16,754 nt of DNA from Aquitalea sp. (GCA_019232735.1 JAFANL010000040.1:1-16754); one strand, 5' to 3'. Positions 7,952-15,614 are shown, numbered from the stretch's first letter. The notes: a model not told the origin generated them from the letters alone. Numbers and translations are program-made.

Positions 7952-9099
7952 CCCGTCTGGCCATCATCCGGCAGAAATACAACCCGGCTGGCGGTGCCGA
8001 ACGCATCGTCAGCGCCATTCTGGGGCAACTCAAAACCCGGCCCGAGCTGGAGCCGGTGCTGATCAACCGCAACTGGGAACAACTGGAAGGCGTGGCGGTA
8101 TGCCGTGTCAACCCCTTCTATCTGGGCAGCATCTGGCGCGACTGGGGTTTTGCCCGTGCAGCGCAGCGGGCCTGGAAGCAGCTTGGTGCCGATCTGGTGC
8201 AGTCGCATGAGCGTATTCCAGGTTGCCATGTGTTCCGGGCGGGGGACGGTGTGCATGCCGCCTGGCTGGACGCACGTGCCGTGGGCAAAGGCTGGCGGCA
8301 CAAGTTGTCGGTCTGGTGCAATCCCTATCACCATTTCATGCTGCGCATGGAGCGCGCCATGTTCAGTCATCCCGATTTGCGGGCAGTGATCTGCATTTCC
8401 GAGATGGTCAAACAGGATGTACTACAGCGTTTTCCGGTCAAACCGGAGCAATGCGTGGTCATCCATAATGGCGTGGATTGTGAACGCTTCAATCCTGTGG
8501 CGGCGCGCGAGCGACGTGCTGCTTTGCGGACCCAATATGGTATCGCGGCAGATGCACCGGTGCTGGTGTATGTCGGTTCCGGCTTTGAGCGCAAGGGTGT
8601 GGCGCAGGCCATTCGTTCCATCGTGCAGCAAGCGGATGTCCATCTGGTAGTGGTGGGGGGCGACAAGAAACTGACGCACTATCAACAGCTGGCCAAGACG
8701 CTGGGCGTGGCCGGACGGGTGCATTTCACCGGTCCGCAAAAAGATGTGCTCAGTCATTACGGCATGGCCGATGGTTTCATCCTGCCCACTGTGTACGAGC
8801 CATTTGGCTCTGTGGTGGCAGAAGCCATGGCCTGTGGCCTGCCGGTGCTGACCAGCACCCGCTGCGGTGGCGGCGAGTGTGTCACGCCAGCTAAGACGGG
8901 CTGGCTGGCTGAGCCGCAGGATACCGCGACCTGGCAACAGAATGTCGCCGCCTGGCTGGCCGCACGCTCACAGTGGCCGCAAATGGCCGAACAAGCCCGT
9001 GCCCGTGTGCTGGTGCAGACCGAGCAGCATATGGTGGCGCAGATGATGTCCCTGTATGGCCGCCTGCTGCAGGCGAGTGGCAAGAATAATAATGATTGA
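7948..9099 (+). CDS. GT4 glycosyltransferase, probable LPS core transferase (WaaG-like)
   Basis: This 383-residue retaining glycosyltransferase has the GT-B fold of family 4. NPAGGAERIV at 12-21 is the N-terminal glycine loop. VIHNGVDCERFNP (171-183) and YVGSGFERKGVAQAI (208-222) start the donor domain. The EX7E motif is EPFGSVVAE, with Glu284 and Glu292. The SGFERKG stretch is reminiscent of WaaG, which adds the first outer-core glucose to heptose, but donor and acceptor cannot be fixed from sequence. The start ATG overlaps the waaQ stop by four bases and has GGGAG at 7936-7940. The frame is open further upstream, but that part overlaps waaQ. Translational coupling with waaQ is likely. Confidence 0.88.
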   Translation: MTRLAIIRQKYNPAGGAERIVSAILGQLKTRPELEPVLINRNWEQLEGVAVCRVNPFYLGSIWRDWGFARAAQRAWKQLGADLVQSHERIPGCHVFRAGDGVHAAWLDARAVGKGWRHKLSVWCNPYHHFMLRMERAMFSHPDLRAVICISEMVKQDVLQRFPVKPEQCVVIHNGVDCERFNPVAARERRAALRTQYGIAADAPVLVYVGSGFERKGVAQAIRSIVQQADVHLVVVGGDKKLTHYQQLAKTLGVAGRVHFTGPQKDVLSHYGMADGFILPTVYEPFGSVVAEAMACGLPVLTSTRCGGGECVTPAKTGWLAEPQDTATWQQNVAAWLAARSQWPQMAEQARARVLVQTEQHMVAQMMSLYGRLLQASGKNNND

Positions 9100-9114
9100 C
9101 TTAGTGGGACGGGA

Positions 9115-10248
9115 ATGATGAGGGAGAGCCGTTTTCCGGGCAGGGTGCTGATTTTCCTGTCCTTGCTATTGCGCCTGCCATTCCAGTGGCTGCGACGCAA
9201 ACCAGCGCGGGATGAAGTCAGCCGCATCCTGATATTGCACCAGTTTCTACTGGGCGATGCCCTGATGGCCACCAGCCTGTTGGCCAAGGCCCGCGAACAA
9301 TATCCGCTAGCGGATATCATCATGGCCTGCCCGCCGGGGCAAGCAGCATTATATGAACGGCGGCCCTACGGCGTGCGAGCCTTTCCCTGGCATATCCGCA
9401 ATTTTGCCTCGGTGTGTCAGCTGTTTGCCATGCCGCGGTTTGACATGGTCTTGTTGATGGGGGAAAACCGGCTCAGCTATCTGGCCCGTGCCATTGGCGC
9501 ACGCTGGATTGTTGGTTTTGCCGCCGAACAACCGGCAAGCAAGAACTGGCTGCTGGATGAGGCGGTACCGTATGCGGATCAGCCTGAAGCGTGGACGGAT
9601 ACTGCTGCGCGTTTGCTGGAGGGGCCGGAGCCTCGTCCCTATCGTGTAGAAGACTGGCCCATGGCAGTACAAGTCATGCCAGACTTGCCTGACCATTACG
9701 TGGTGCTGCATGTGGGAGCCAGCTCGGCAACGCGTTTCTGGCCGGCAGATCGCTGGCGGGAACTGGCGGCGGGAATACGTGAACGGGGACTGGCCGTAGT
9801 GTGGTCATGTGGGCCGGGGGAAGATGCCTTGCTGCGGGAGATTGCTCCAGATGTGGGGGATACGGTGATGGCCGGAAATCTGACCCTGCTGCAATTGCGC
9901 CAGTTACTGGCGGGTGCTCGAGCCTGCGTCTGTCCGGATACGGGAGTGGCACACCTGGCCAAGATTGCAGGTACGCCACTACTGATGCTGTTTGGTCCTG
10001 GCAGTGAGGTGCTGTTTGGAGCCAGCCGTTTTTTTGTCAACTATCGCTGCCTTGGTGTCGGTCCTGACTTGTTTCCCTGCCGTAACCAGCGCAGCGTGCA
10101 TCATCGCGATGTGGATTGGGCGCTGCGTTGTTTCCGACGTTTCGGGAATGGGGATGGGCAATGCAAGCGTGCATTGTGCATGGAAGCGATCCATGGCTGC
10201 GATGCATTACCGAAATTGAATTCATTACTGGATTGTCATGATAACTAG
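9115..10248 (+). CDS. Second GT9 glycosyltransferase (heptosyltransferase-like), divergent
   Basis: The protein is 377 residues. ILILHQFLLGDALMATSLL (38-56) matches the GT9 N-terminal signature, with Asp48 in the usual position. HVGASSATRFWPADRW (199-214) and CPDTGVAHLAKIAGTPLLMLFGPGS (273-297; the core is DTGVAHLA) are the donor-site motifs. Residues 9-28 are an extra hydrophobic, basic segment that most GT9 enzymes lack and that may hold it to the membrane. The last 66 residues carry seven cysteines (312, 322, 339, 350, 355, 362, 374); ALCMEAI resembles the C-terminal CM motif of heptosyltransferases. The start is one of two tandem ATGs (9115, 9118) behind GGGACGGGA. It lies 15 bases after the previous gene. 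Donor and acceptor are unknown. Confidence 0.85.
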   Translation: MMRESRFPGRVLIFLSLLLRLPFQWLRRKPARDEVSRILILHQFLLGDALMATSLLAKAREQYPLADIIMACPPGQAALYERRPYGVRAFPWHIRNFASVCQLFAMPRFDMVLLMGENRLSYLARAIGARWIVGFAAEQPASKNWLLDEAVPYADQPEAWTDTAARLLEGPEPRPYRVEDWPMAVQVMPDLPDHYVVLHVGASSATRFWPADRWRELAAGIRERGLAVVWSCGPGEDALLREIAPDVGDTVMAGNLTLLQLRQLLAGARACVCPDTGVAHLAKIAGTPLLMLFGPGSEVLFGASRFFVNYRCLGVGPDLFPCRNQRSVHHRDVDWALRCFRRFGNGDGQCKRALCMEAIHGCDALPKLNSLLDCHDN

Positions 10249-10300
10249 AGCTGAGCAAGCTGGCAGGCTCAGGTCCGTCGGAAGGTGGCTTTCTCCTTTT

Positions 10301-10305
10301 GGGAG
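10301..10305 (+). promoter_or_regulatory. Ribosome binding site that fixes a GTG start
   Basis: GGGAG lies five bases before GTG at 10311. The only in-frame start shortly upstream is a TTG at 10299, which overlaps this site, so GTG is the better choice. Confidence 0.6.
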
Positions 10306-10310
10306 CAACT

Positions 10311-11420
10311 GTGCCTGATTGGATCCTATTCACCGAATCCTCGCCCAATGTCGGTGGCCAGGAGTTGCAGCTGATGCAGCAGATGCGCCAGATGCAGCAG
10401 CGCGGCTGGCGTACCATGCTGGCCTGCCGTCCAGGCAGTCGGGTGGAGGAAGTTGCCTTGCAGCAGGGACTGTCGGTATTGCCGGTACGCTTTCGCAATA
10501 GCCTGCACCTGCCATCGATTGCCATCCTGCGACGCTGGATCAGTCAGCATAAGCCGCGGCTGGCTATCTGCCATAGTGGCCATGACAGCAATAATCTGGC
10601 GATTGCCGCCCGGCTGGTGTGGCAGCGTCCTTTCTTGCTGCGCTCCCGAACCTATCAGCCGGGCAAGCCCTCTGCCTGGTCGTATAACCGGCTAGTGGAT
10701 GCCACCATGGTCCCTAGCCATTATCTGCGCGATGCCTTGCTGCAGAATCCGGCCATCCGGCCGGAGCGCGTGCACGTAGTCTACCCGGGCATTGATTTTT
10801 GCGGCCTGGATGCGGCGGTATCACAGGCCTTGCCCGCACATGTGGCTGACTGGCTGGCTGCGGCTAGCGGTCCGGTGCTGTTGCATGCGGCCATGCTGCG
10901 TGGGGAAAAAGGCCATCTGACCATTTTGCAGGCCATGGACCGGTTGCGGCACAGCCATCCCCACTGGCGTTATCTGGTGGCAGGAGAGGGAGTGGCCCGG
11001 CCGCAGATCGAGGCGGAGATTGAGCGCCTTGGGCTGGCCGACCGGGTCTTGCTGGCGGGTGTGGTGTCCCAGGTGGCACCGCTGTACCGCTGTGCCGATC
11101 TGCTGCTGATGCCTTCGACTTACGAGCCGCTGGGCATGTCGCAGATCGAGGCGCTGGCCCTGCAGTGCCCGGTGCTGGCCAGTAATACCGGTGGCATTCC
11201 GGAGACAGTGACGGATGGCCAGACCGGTATGCTGGTAGAGGCGGGTAACGAAGAGGCGTGGGCCAGGGCGATTGCCGAGGCGCTGGACCACATGGCACGG
11301 CAGCAGCAGCTGGCACGGGCAGGATCACTTGATGTCCGTCAGCGCTTTGCCCCTGAGAGTAATTTGCGCCAGATACTGGCCTTGAGCGGGTTGGCGGATC
11401 AGCCATCCCTTGCGCAGTGA
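10311..11420 (+). CDS. GT4 glycosyltransferase, LPS core cluster
   Basis: This 369-residue enzyme has the family 4 GT-B fold. SSPNVGGQELQ at 10-20 is the N-terminal loop, VVYPGIDF (156-163) opens the donor domain, and the EX7E motif is EPLGMSQIE with Glu272 and Glu280. It is followed by SNTGGIPETVTDGQTGMLV (291-309), typical of group 1 transferases. It has no membrane segment and should work in the cytoplasm at the membrane surface. The gene lies 62 bases after the GT9 gene, the widest gap in the cluster. That gap has a weak 6-base hairpin (10251-10256 with 10267-10272) and no clear promoter. The sugar transferred cannot be named from the sequence. Confidence 0.88.
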   Translation: MPDWILFTESSPNVGGQELQLMQQMRQMQQRGWRTMLACRPGSRVEEVALQQGLSVLPVRFRNSLHLPSIAILRRWISQHKPRLAICHSGHDSNNLAIAARLVWQRPFLLRSRTYQPGKPSAWSYNRLVDATMVPSHYLRDALLQNPAIRPERVHVVYPGIDFCGLDAAVSQALPAHVADWLAAASGPVLLHAAMLRGEKGHLTILQAMDRLRHSHPHWRYLVAGEGVARPQIEAEIERLGLADRVLLAGVVSQVAPLYRCADLLLMPSTYEPLGMSQIEALALQCPVLASNTGGIPETVTDGQTGMLVEAGNEEAWARAIAEALDHMARQQQLARAGSLDVRQRFAPESNLRQILALSGLADQPSLAQ

Positions 11421-11438
11421 ATTGAATGGAAGATCATC

Positions 11439-13190
11439 TTGAAACATAGTTGGCCAATTTACCGTCGCCTGCTGGGCTACCTGGCGCGGTACTGGAAGGT
11501 ATTTGCCCTGTCGCTGGTCTCCATGACCGTTGCGGCGCTGACCGAGCCGGCATTTGCCCGGCTGATGAAGCCGCTGATTGATGGCGGCTTTGTCAACAAG
11601 GATCCCAAGGCCATTGTCTGGGTACCGATGGCCATCATCGGGGTATTCTTGATCCGGGGTGTCACCAGCTTCATCAATGAATACACCTCCAGCTGGCTGG
11701 CCGGGCATCTGGTGCAGACACTACGCCAACAGATGTTTGCCAAGATGCTGCGCCTGCCGGTGCAGTACTATGCCGACAATCAATCGGGGCGGCTGGTATC
11801 GCGGATTTCCTTTGATGTGAACCAGGTCACCGAGGCCGGTTTCAATGTCATCACCGTGACGGTGAAGGATGGCGTGACAGCGGCCAGCCTGCTGGCCTGG
11901 TTGCTGTATATCGATTGGCAGCTGACCATTATCTGCCTGGTGGTGATGCCGGTGGTGACGGTCTGCATGCGCATGGTGGCCAAGCGTTTGCGTGGACTGG
12001 CATTGGAAAACCAGCAGCACATGGCCGAGCTGACCCAGATCCTGGGTGAGGGAGTGGATTGCCAGAAGGTGATCAAGGTCTATGGTGGCGAGCAGTATGA
12101 AGAGGCACGTTTTAATGCCGCCGCACAGGCCATTCGTCGCAATGGCGTGAAGCAGAGCGCGGCCAGTTCGGCCAATACCGGGGTGACCCAGTTGATGATT
12201 GCCTGTGCCCTGGCGGCCATCCTGTATTTTGCTGCCATGCGTGCCCAGCACGGGGTGTTCACCGCTGGTGATTTCATGTCCTTCCTGACCGCCATGATGC
12301 TGCTGTTTGCACCGGTGAAACGCATCACCGGGATTTCGCAAGCCATGCAGCGCGGTCTGGCGGCAGCGGAGAGTGTATTTGCCTTTCTGGATGAGCCTGG
12401 CGAGCCGGATCACGGCACGCAAAGCCTGCCCACCACGCAAGGACGCTTGCGTTTTGACAAGGTCTCCTTCACTTACCCCGGTGCCGAGCGCACGGTATTG
12501 CAAGGCGTCAGTCTGGAAGTCAACTCTGGTGAGACCGTGGCACTGGTTGGTTCCTCGGGCAGTGGCAAGACCACGCTGGTCAGCCTGATTCCCCGCTTTT
12601 ACGAGCCACTGTCCGGGCGTATCACGCTGGATGGTCTGGCGTTGCAAGACATCACCCTGGCAGATTTGCGCCAGCATATCGCCATGGTGAGTCAGGATGT
12701 GGTGTTGTTCAATGACAGCGTGGCCGCCAATATTGCTTATGGCTCCAGCCAGCATGTCAGCCGCGAACAGATTGTCGAAGCGGCCCGGGCCGCCAATGCA
12801 CTGGAGTTCATCGAGGCCATGCCGGAAGGGCTGGATACGCAGATTGGCGAGAATGGCGTGCGTTTGTCGGGTGGTCAGCGTCAGCGCCTGGCGATTGCCC
12901 GTGCGCTGTTGAAAAATGCGCCGCTACTGATTCTGGATGAGGCCACCTCGGCACTGGATACCCAGTCGGAGCGGCTGGTACAGGCCGCGCTGGAAAATCT
13001 GATGAAGAACCGCACCACCATCGTGATTGCCCACCGCTTGTCCACGATTGAAAACGCAGATCGCATCATCGTCATGCATCAGGGACAGATTGCCGAACAG
13101 GGCAGCCATCAACAGCTGATGCAGCAAGATGGTCTGTATGCCCGTCTGCACAGCCTGCAATTCAGTGAGCCGGAGGCCGATCCGGCTTGA
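11439..13190 (+). CDS. msbA: Lipid A export ATP-binding/permease protein MsbA
   Basis: MsbA is an inner-membrane homodimeric ABC exporter that flips lipid A-core to the periplasmic leaflet. The protein is 583 residues, the expected size for a half-transporter. About six membrane segments lie in residues 20-300. The nucleotide-binding domain follows: Walker A GSSGSGKTT (371-379), Q-loop Gln419, signature LSGGQ (476-480), Walker B LLILDE (496-501) and switch His532. The start is TTG at 11439: an in-frame TGA lies six codons upstream with no ATG between, and GGAAGA is suitably placed. The gene is 18 bases behind the GT4 gene, so LPS core synthesis and export appear co-expressed. lpxK, a frequent partner of msbA, is not adjacent. 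A bidirectional terminator follows. Confidence 0.95.
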   Translation: MKHSWPIYRRLLGYLARYWKVFALSLVSMTVAALTEPAFARLMKPLIDGGFVNKDPKAIVWVPMAIIGVFLIRGVTSFINEYTSSWLAGHLVQTLRQQMFAKMLRLPVQYYADNQSGRLVSRISFDVNQVTEAGFNVITVTVKDGVTAASLLAWLLYIDWQLTIICLVVMPVVTVCMRMVAKRLRGLALENQQHMAELTQILGEGVDCQKVIKVYGGEQYEEARFNAAAQAIRRNGVKQSAASSANTGVTQLMIACALAAILYFAAMRAQHGVFTAGDFMSFLTAMMLLFAPVKRITGISQAMQRGLAAAESVFAFLDEPGEPDHGTQSLPTTQGRLRFDKVSFTYPGAERTVLQGVSLEVNSGETVALVGSSGSGKTTLVSLIPRFYEPLSGRITLDGLALQDITLADLRQHIAMVSQDVVLFNDSVAANIAYGSSQHVSREQIVEAARAANALEFIEAMPEGLDTQIGENGVRLSGGQRQRLAIARALLKNAPLLILDEATSALDTQSERLVQAALENLMKNRTTIVIAHRLSTIENADRIIVMHQGQIAEQGSHQQLMQQDGLYARLHSLQFSEPEADPA

Positions 13191-13211
13191 TATTTGCTGA
13201 AGTTGTCTGCC

Positions 13212-13243
13212 AAAAAACAGGCTGCCCGTGGGCAGCCTGTTTT
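13212..13243. terminator. Bidirectional intrinsic terminator between convergent genes
   Basis: AAAACAGGCTGCC (13214-13226) pairs perfectly with GGCAGCCTGTTTT (13231-13243) across the loop CGTG. Read on the plus strand it ends in TTTT, 24 bases after the msbA stop. Read on the minus strand it ends in six Ts (13217-13212), 26 bases after the stop of the FimV-like gene. It therefore serves both strands and looks stronger for the minus strand. Confidence 0.9.
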
Positions 13244-13268
13244 GCTGAGAGAGCACAAGCCTGTGGTA

Positions 13269-13649
13269 TCAGGCCTTGGCGAACAAGGGGTCCTGGGGAG
13301 CCAGTCTGCGGCCAGCCTCCTGGATGGTGAACCAGACCGGCTGGTCCTTGACCTGGGCCTGGATGTCGCGAGCCAGACGGCAGTAGGCCTTGCCATTGCC
13401 TTCGGTCGAATAGGCACGCAACAGCGTGACCTTGATTGACAGATTATGCGGTTCATCCGCCATGGCATCTTGCAGTACCCGTACCGCATCGCTGGTGCGA
13501 CCATAGGCCAGAAAAACCTCAGCTTCTCCCACCGGGTCTATGCCGCGAGCTTGCGGCTTTTTGTAAGTGGCCTTACGCCACAGGGTGCGGCTAATGTAGT
13601 AAGCGCTCATCAGGCCGAAACTGGCCGTCAACGCAGTAATGGCATCCAC
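13269..13649 (-). CDS. Small FimV-like membrane protein (TPR-like region)
   Basis: This 126-residue protein has a short hydrophobic N-terminal segment (about residues 3-20), then DPVGEAEVFLAYGRTSDAV (38-56), a helical repeat that resembles the TPR-like part of the C-terminal region of FimV. It ends in WFTIQEAGRRLAPQDPLF (106-123), which resembles the FimV pattern ending in GRELDPDNPL. FimV itself is a large pilus-assembly and polarity protein; here only the C-terminal-like part is present, without LysM. I chose GTG at 13649 because GGAGGG lies eight bases before it and it starts just before the hydrophobic segment. The frame is open to an ATG-type start at 13823, but that extension has no membrane or domain character. 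It lies downstream of pilQ-aroK-aroB, which fits a pilus link, but the function is inferred. Confidence 0.65.
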   Translation of the reverse strand: MDAITALTASFGLMSAYYISRTLWRKATYKKPQARGIDPVGEAEVFLAYGRTSDAVRVLQDAMADEPHNLSIKVTLLRAYSTEGNGKAYCRLARDIQAQVKDQPVWFTIQEAGRRLAPQDPLFAKA

Positions 13650-13657
13650 CTGGGCTT

Positions 13658-13663
13658 CCCTCC
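13658..13663 (-). promoter_or_regulatory. Ribosome binding site of the FimV-like gene
   Basis: GGAGGG on the minus strand, eight bases before GTG at 13649, is the best Shine-Dalgarno in the frame and decides the start. Confidence 0.6.
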
Positions 13664-13836
13664 GAGATTCTCTCTCTGCTTGAATTATGCAGTCGATTAT
13701 TCGGCTAGCCAGCCTTTGCCGCAATCCGTAAAACTCCTTAATAGGCTTAGGGTTTTTGCTGGAGGCAGGCTTGGAAGCCCGGTGGCATGGGGATGTCGCG
13801 GGAAAAAGCAGGCAGGACGGCACAGTGCAAGATGAA

Positions 13837-13877
13837 CTGCTGCGCCTGACCGTAGCAGGGAATGGTCAGGGCAGCAG
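13837..13877 (-). repeat. Imperfect inverted repeat downstream of aroB
   Basis: On the plus strand CTGCTG-CGC-CTGACC (13837-13851) faces GGTCAG-GG-CAGCAG (13864-13877). The two six-base arms pair on each side of a small internal loop, with a 12-base apical loop. It begins 17 bases after the aroB stop. No T-run follows in the aroB direction, so termination would be inefficient at best. The rest of 13650-13894 shows no supported gene and no promoter that I trust. Confidence 0.35.
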
Positions 13878-13894
13878 GCTGCATCGGGAAGGGC

Positions 13895-14998
13895 TTACTG
13901 GGTGGCCAGGGCAGGGTCGATCAGTGGGCCACTGAACAGTTGCTCAAGCAGGGGAGTCGGCAAGCCTGGCTGGATCACGGCTTGCCCCAGCTGTTTGAGC
14001 AGCACAAAGCGGATGACGCCGCTTTCCACTTTCTTGTCATGGCCCATATGGCGTATCCATTCCGCACTGCCAAAGTCCGGGCTACGTACCGGCAAACCGG
14101 CAGCGGCAATCAGGGTCTGTACCCGGTCCACATCCTGCGGTGACAGCCAGCCCATGGCCTGCGAGGCCGCTGCTGCCAGTACCATGCCGGCACCCACGGC
14201 TTCGCCATGCAGCCAGTGGCCATAGCCAAGACCTGCCTCGATAGCGTGGCCGAAGGTATGGCCCAGATTGAGCAGGGCACGTACGCCGTGTTCCTTTTCA
14301 TCCTGACCGACGATTTCTGCCTTCATTTCGCAGGAACGACGTACTGCATACTGCAGTGCCTCGGGGTCCCGGGAGCGCAGCTTGTCCATATTGGCCTCCA
14401 GCCAGTCAAGGAAAGCAGCATCGCCCAGCAGGCCGTATTTGATGATTTCGGCAATGCCGGCCGACAGTTCGCGGTCGGGCAGGGTGGCCAGCAAATCCAT
14501 GTCGGCCAATACCAGCCGCGGCTGGTAGAAAGCACCGATCATATTCTTGCCCAGTGGATGGTTGATGGCGGTCTTGCCGCCGACCGAGGAGTCCACCTGT
14601 GCCAGCAGGGTGGTGGGAATCTGGATGAAGGGCGCGCCACGCTGATAGCAGGCTGCGGCAAAGCCGGTCATGTCGCCGATGACGCCACCACCCAGGGCGA
14701 TCAGGGTGGTCTTGCGTTCGGCATTGGCGGCCAGCAGAGCATCGAAAATCAGATTCAGGGTCTGCCAGTTCTTGTGGGCCTCCCCGTCAGGCAGGACCAC
14801 CGGAATGCAATGCACGCCATGCTTTTCCAGCTGGCGAGTCAGACGCGCCAGATACAACGGCGCGACCACTTCATTGGTGATGATGGCAACCTGCGGGATG
14901 GGAAGGTGCGGCAGAATCAGCTCAACCTGCTCGAGCAGTCCGTGGCCGATGTGAATGGGGTAGCGGGTGTCCGGTAAGGTGAGGTCGAGCGTGATCAT
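13895..14998 (-). CDS. aroB: 3-dehydroquinate synthase
   Basis: AroB converts DAHP to 3-dehydroquinate, the second step of the shikimate pathway, using NAD and a divalent metal. The protein is 367 residues, the usual length. ALGGGVIGDMTGFAAACY (101-118) is the NAD-binding loop and PTTLLAQVDSSVGGKTAIN (128-146) is the substrate region. The metal ligands Glu184 (in GIAEIIKYG), His247 (in LNLGHTFGHAIE) and His264 (in HGEAVGAGM) are all present. The ATG at 14998 lies five bases after the aroK stop, so the two genes are surely one unit. The order pilQ-aroK-aroB is common in proteobacteria. Confidence 0.97.
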   Translation of the reverse strand: MITLDLTLPDTRYPIHIGHGLLEQVELILPHLPIPQVAIITNEVVAPLYLARLTRQLEKHGVHCIPVVLPDGEAHKNWQTLNLIFDALLAANAERKTTLIALGGGVIGDMTGFAAACYQRGAPFIQIPTTLLAQVDSSVGGKTAINHPLGKNMIGAFYQPRLVLADMDLLATLPDRELSAGIAEIIKYGLLGDAAFLDWLEANMDKLRSRDPEALQYAVRRSCEMKAEIVGQDEKEHGVRALLNLGHTFGHAIEAGLGYGHWLHGEAVGAGMVLAAAASQAMGWLSPQDVDRVQTLIAAAGLPVRSPDFGSAEWIRHMGHDKKVESGVIRFVLLKQLGQAVIQPGLPTPLLEQLFSGPLIDPALATQ

Positions 14999-15003
14999 GA
15001 GTT

Positions 15004-15546
15004 TCAGGTCTTGGTTGGAATGGTGTGCAGCTGATCAAGCAGACGGCTGACCAGCAGATTGACATTCTGCTGAGAGGTGTCAACCACGATGTCGGCCACT
15101 TCGCGGTATAGCGGGTCGCGTTGTTCCAGCAGGCCTTGTAACTTGGCGCGCGGGTCTGCGGTCTGCAGCAAGGGGCGGTTCTTGTCATGCATGGTGCGGG
15201 CCAGCAAATCATCAATGGTGGCGCGCAGGTAGATCACCACGCCGTGCTGGGACAATTCGGCCCGGTTCTCTGGGCGCAGCACCGCTCCGCCACCCGTTGC
15301 CAGCACGATATTGTTCATTTTGGCCAGATCGGCGATCACCGAGCTTTCGCGATCCCGAAAGCGCAATTCACCTTCGATGTCGAAGATGGTGGCAACACGA
15401 ACGCCAGTTCGCGCCTCGATTTCATGATCCGAGTCGTAGAAGGTTTTACCGGTCTTGCGTGCCAGGGCTCTGCCTACGGTGGTCTTGCCGGCACCCATCA
15501 GCCCGACAAGAAAAAAATTGCCTGCCATGTTCTCCATGGCAGGCAT
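15004..15546 (-). CDS. aroK: Shikimate kinase
   Basis: AroK phosphorylates shikimate at the 3-hydroxyl with ATP. The protein is at most 180 residues. FFLVGLMGAGKTTVGR (11-26) contains the Walker A loop, DSD (38-40) and the arginine of FRDRE (Arg64) bind shikimate, TGGGAV (84-89) is the third shikimate-binding motif, and NRPLL with Arg124 belongs to the lid. Three in-frame ATGs (15546, 15537, 15528) are possible starts. I list the first, but the third is attractive. It has GGAG just upstream, although closer than ideal, and gives the usual short lead of MAGNFFLVG (174 residues). All three lie in or at the edge of a perfect hairpin. Function is certain; the start is not. Confidence 0.95.
   Translation of the reverse strand: MPAMENMAGNFFLVGLMGAGKTTVGRALARKTGKTFYDSDHEIEARTGVRVATIFDIEGELRFRDRESSVIADLAKMNNIVLATGGGAVLRPENRAELSQHGVVIYLRATIDDLLARTMHDKNRPLLQTADPRAKLQGLLEQRDPLYREVADIVVDTSQQNVNLLVSRLLDQLHTIPTKT
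15511..15545 (-). terminator. Terminator-like hairpin overlapping the aroK start
   Basis: In the minus-strand direction TGCCTGCCATG (15545-15535) pairs perfectly over 11 bases with CATGGCAGGCA (15529-15519) across the loop GAGAA. It is followed by AATTTTTTT (15518-15511 carries seven Ts). This has the full form of an intrinsic terminator at the end of the pil genes. However, the stem and loop contain candidate aroK start codons and the GGAG motif. It may terminate pilQ transcripts, attenuate aroK, or hide its start. Confidence 0.6.
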
Positions 15547-15574
15547 TGTAGCTGATGCTGACCGGGTCTGTCTG
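15545..15574 (-). promoter_or_regulatory. Candidate aroKB promoter
   Basis: On the minus strand CAGACA (15574-15569, four of six -35 bases) and TACAAT (15550-15545, five of six -10 bases) are 18 bases apart in the pilQ-aroK gap. The -10 overlaps the first aroK ATG, so a transcript from here would start near 15538. It could then use only the later ATG at 15528, or start leaderless. Confidence 0.35.
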
Positions 15575-15614
15575 CGCTGGCCGGGGACAAAATCGGCGCT
15601 GGCAGAGGCGGTGG

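Noticed and set aside
10373..10402. Short repetitive GATGCAGCAG run in the second GT4 gene
   Set aside because: It encodes a Gln/Met-rich helix in frame and has only two copies, so it is explained by the protein sequence.
11721..12755. A 344-codon open frame antisense to msbA
   Set aside because: It is rich in His, Gln and Gly, typical of a reverse shadow of a GC-rich gene, and msbA motifs on the other strand are complete.
13214..13243. AGGCTGCC/GGCAGCCTG in the terminator resembles DNA uptake sequence dialects of some Neisseriaceae
   Set aside because: Only a partial match, lacking the final GAA, and GGCAGCC arms are common in terminators of many bacteria; I see no dense repetition in the window.
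13650..13823. N-terminal extension of the FimV-like frame
   Set aside because: No hydrophobic or domain character, whereas GTG at 13649 has a strong ribosome binding site directly before the membrane segment.
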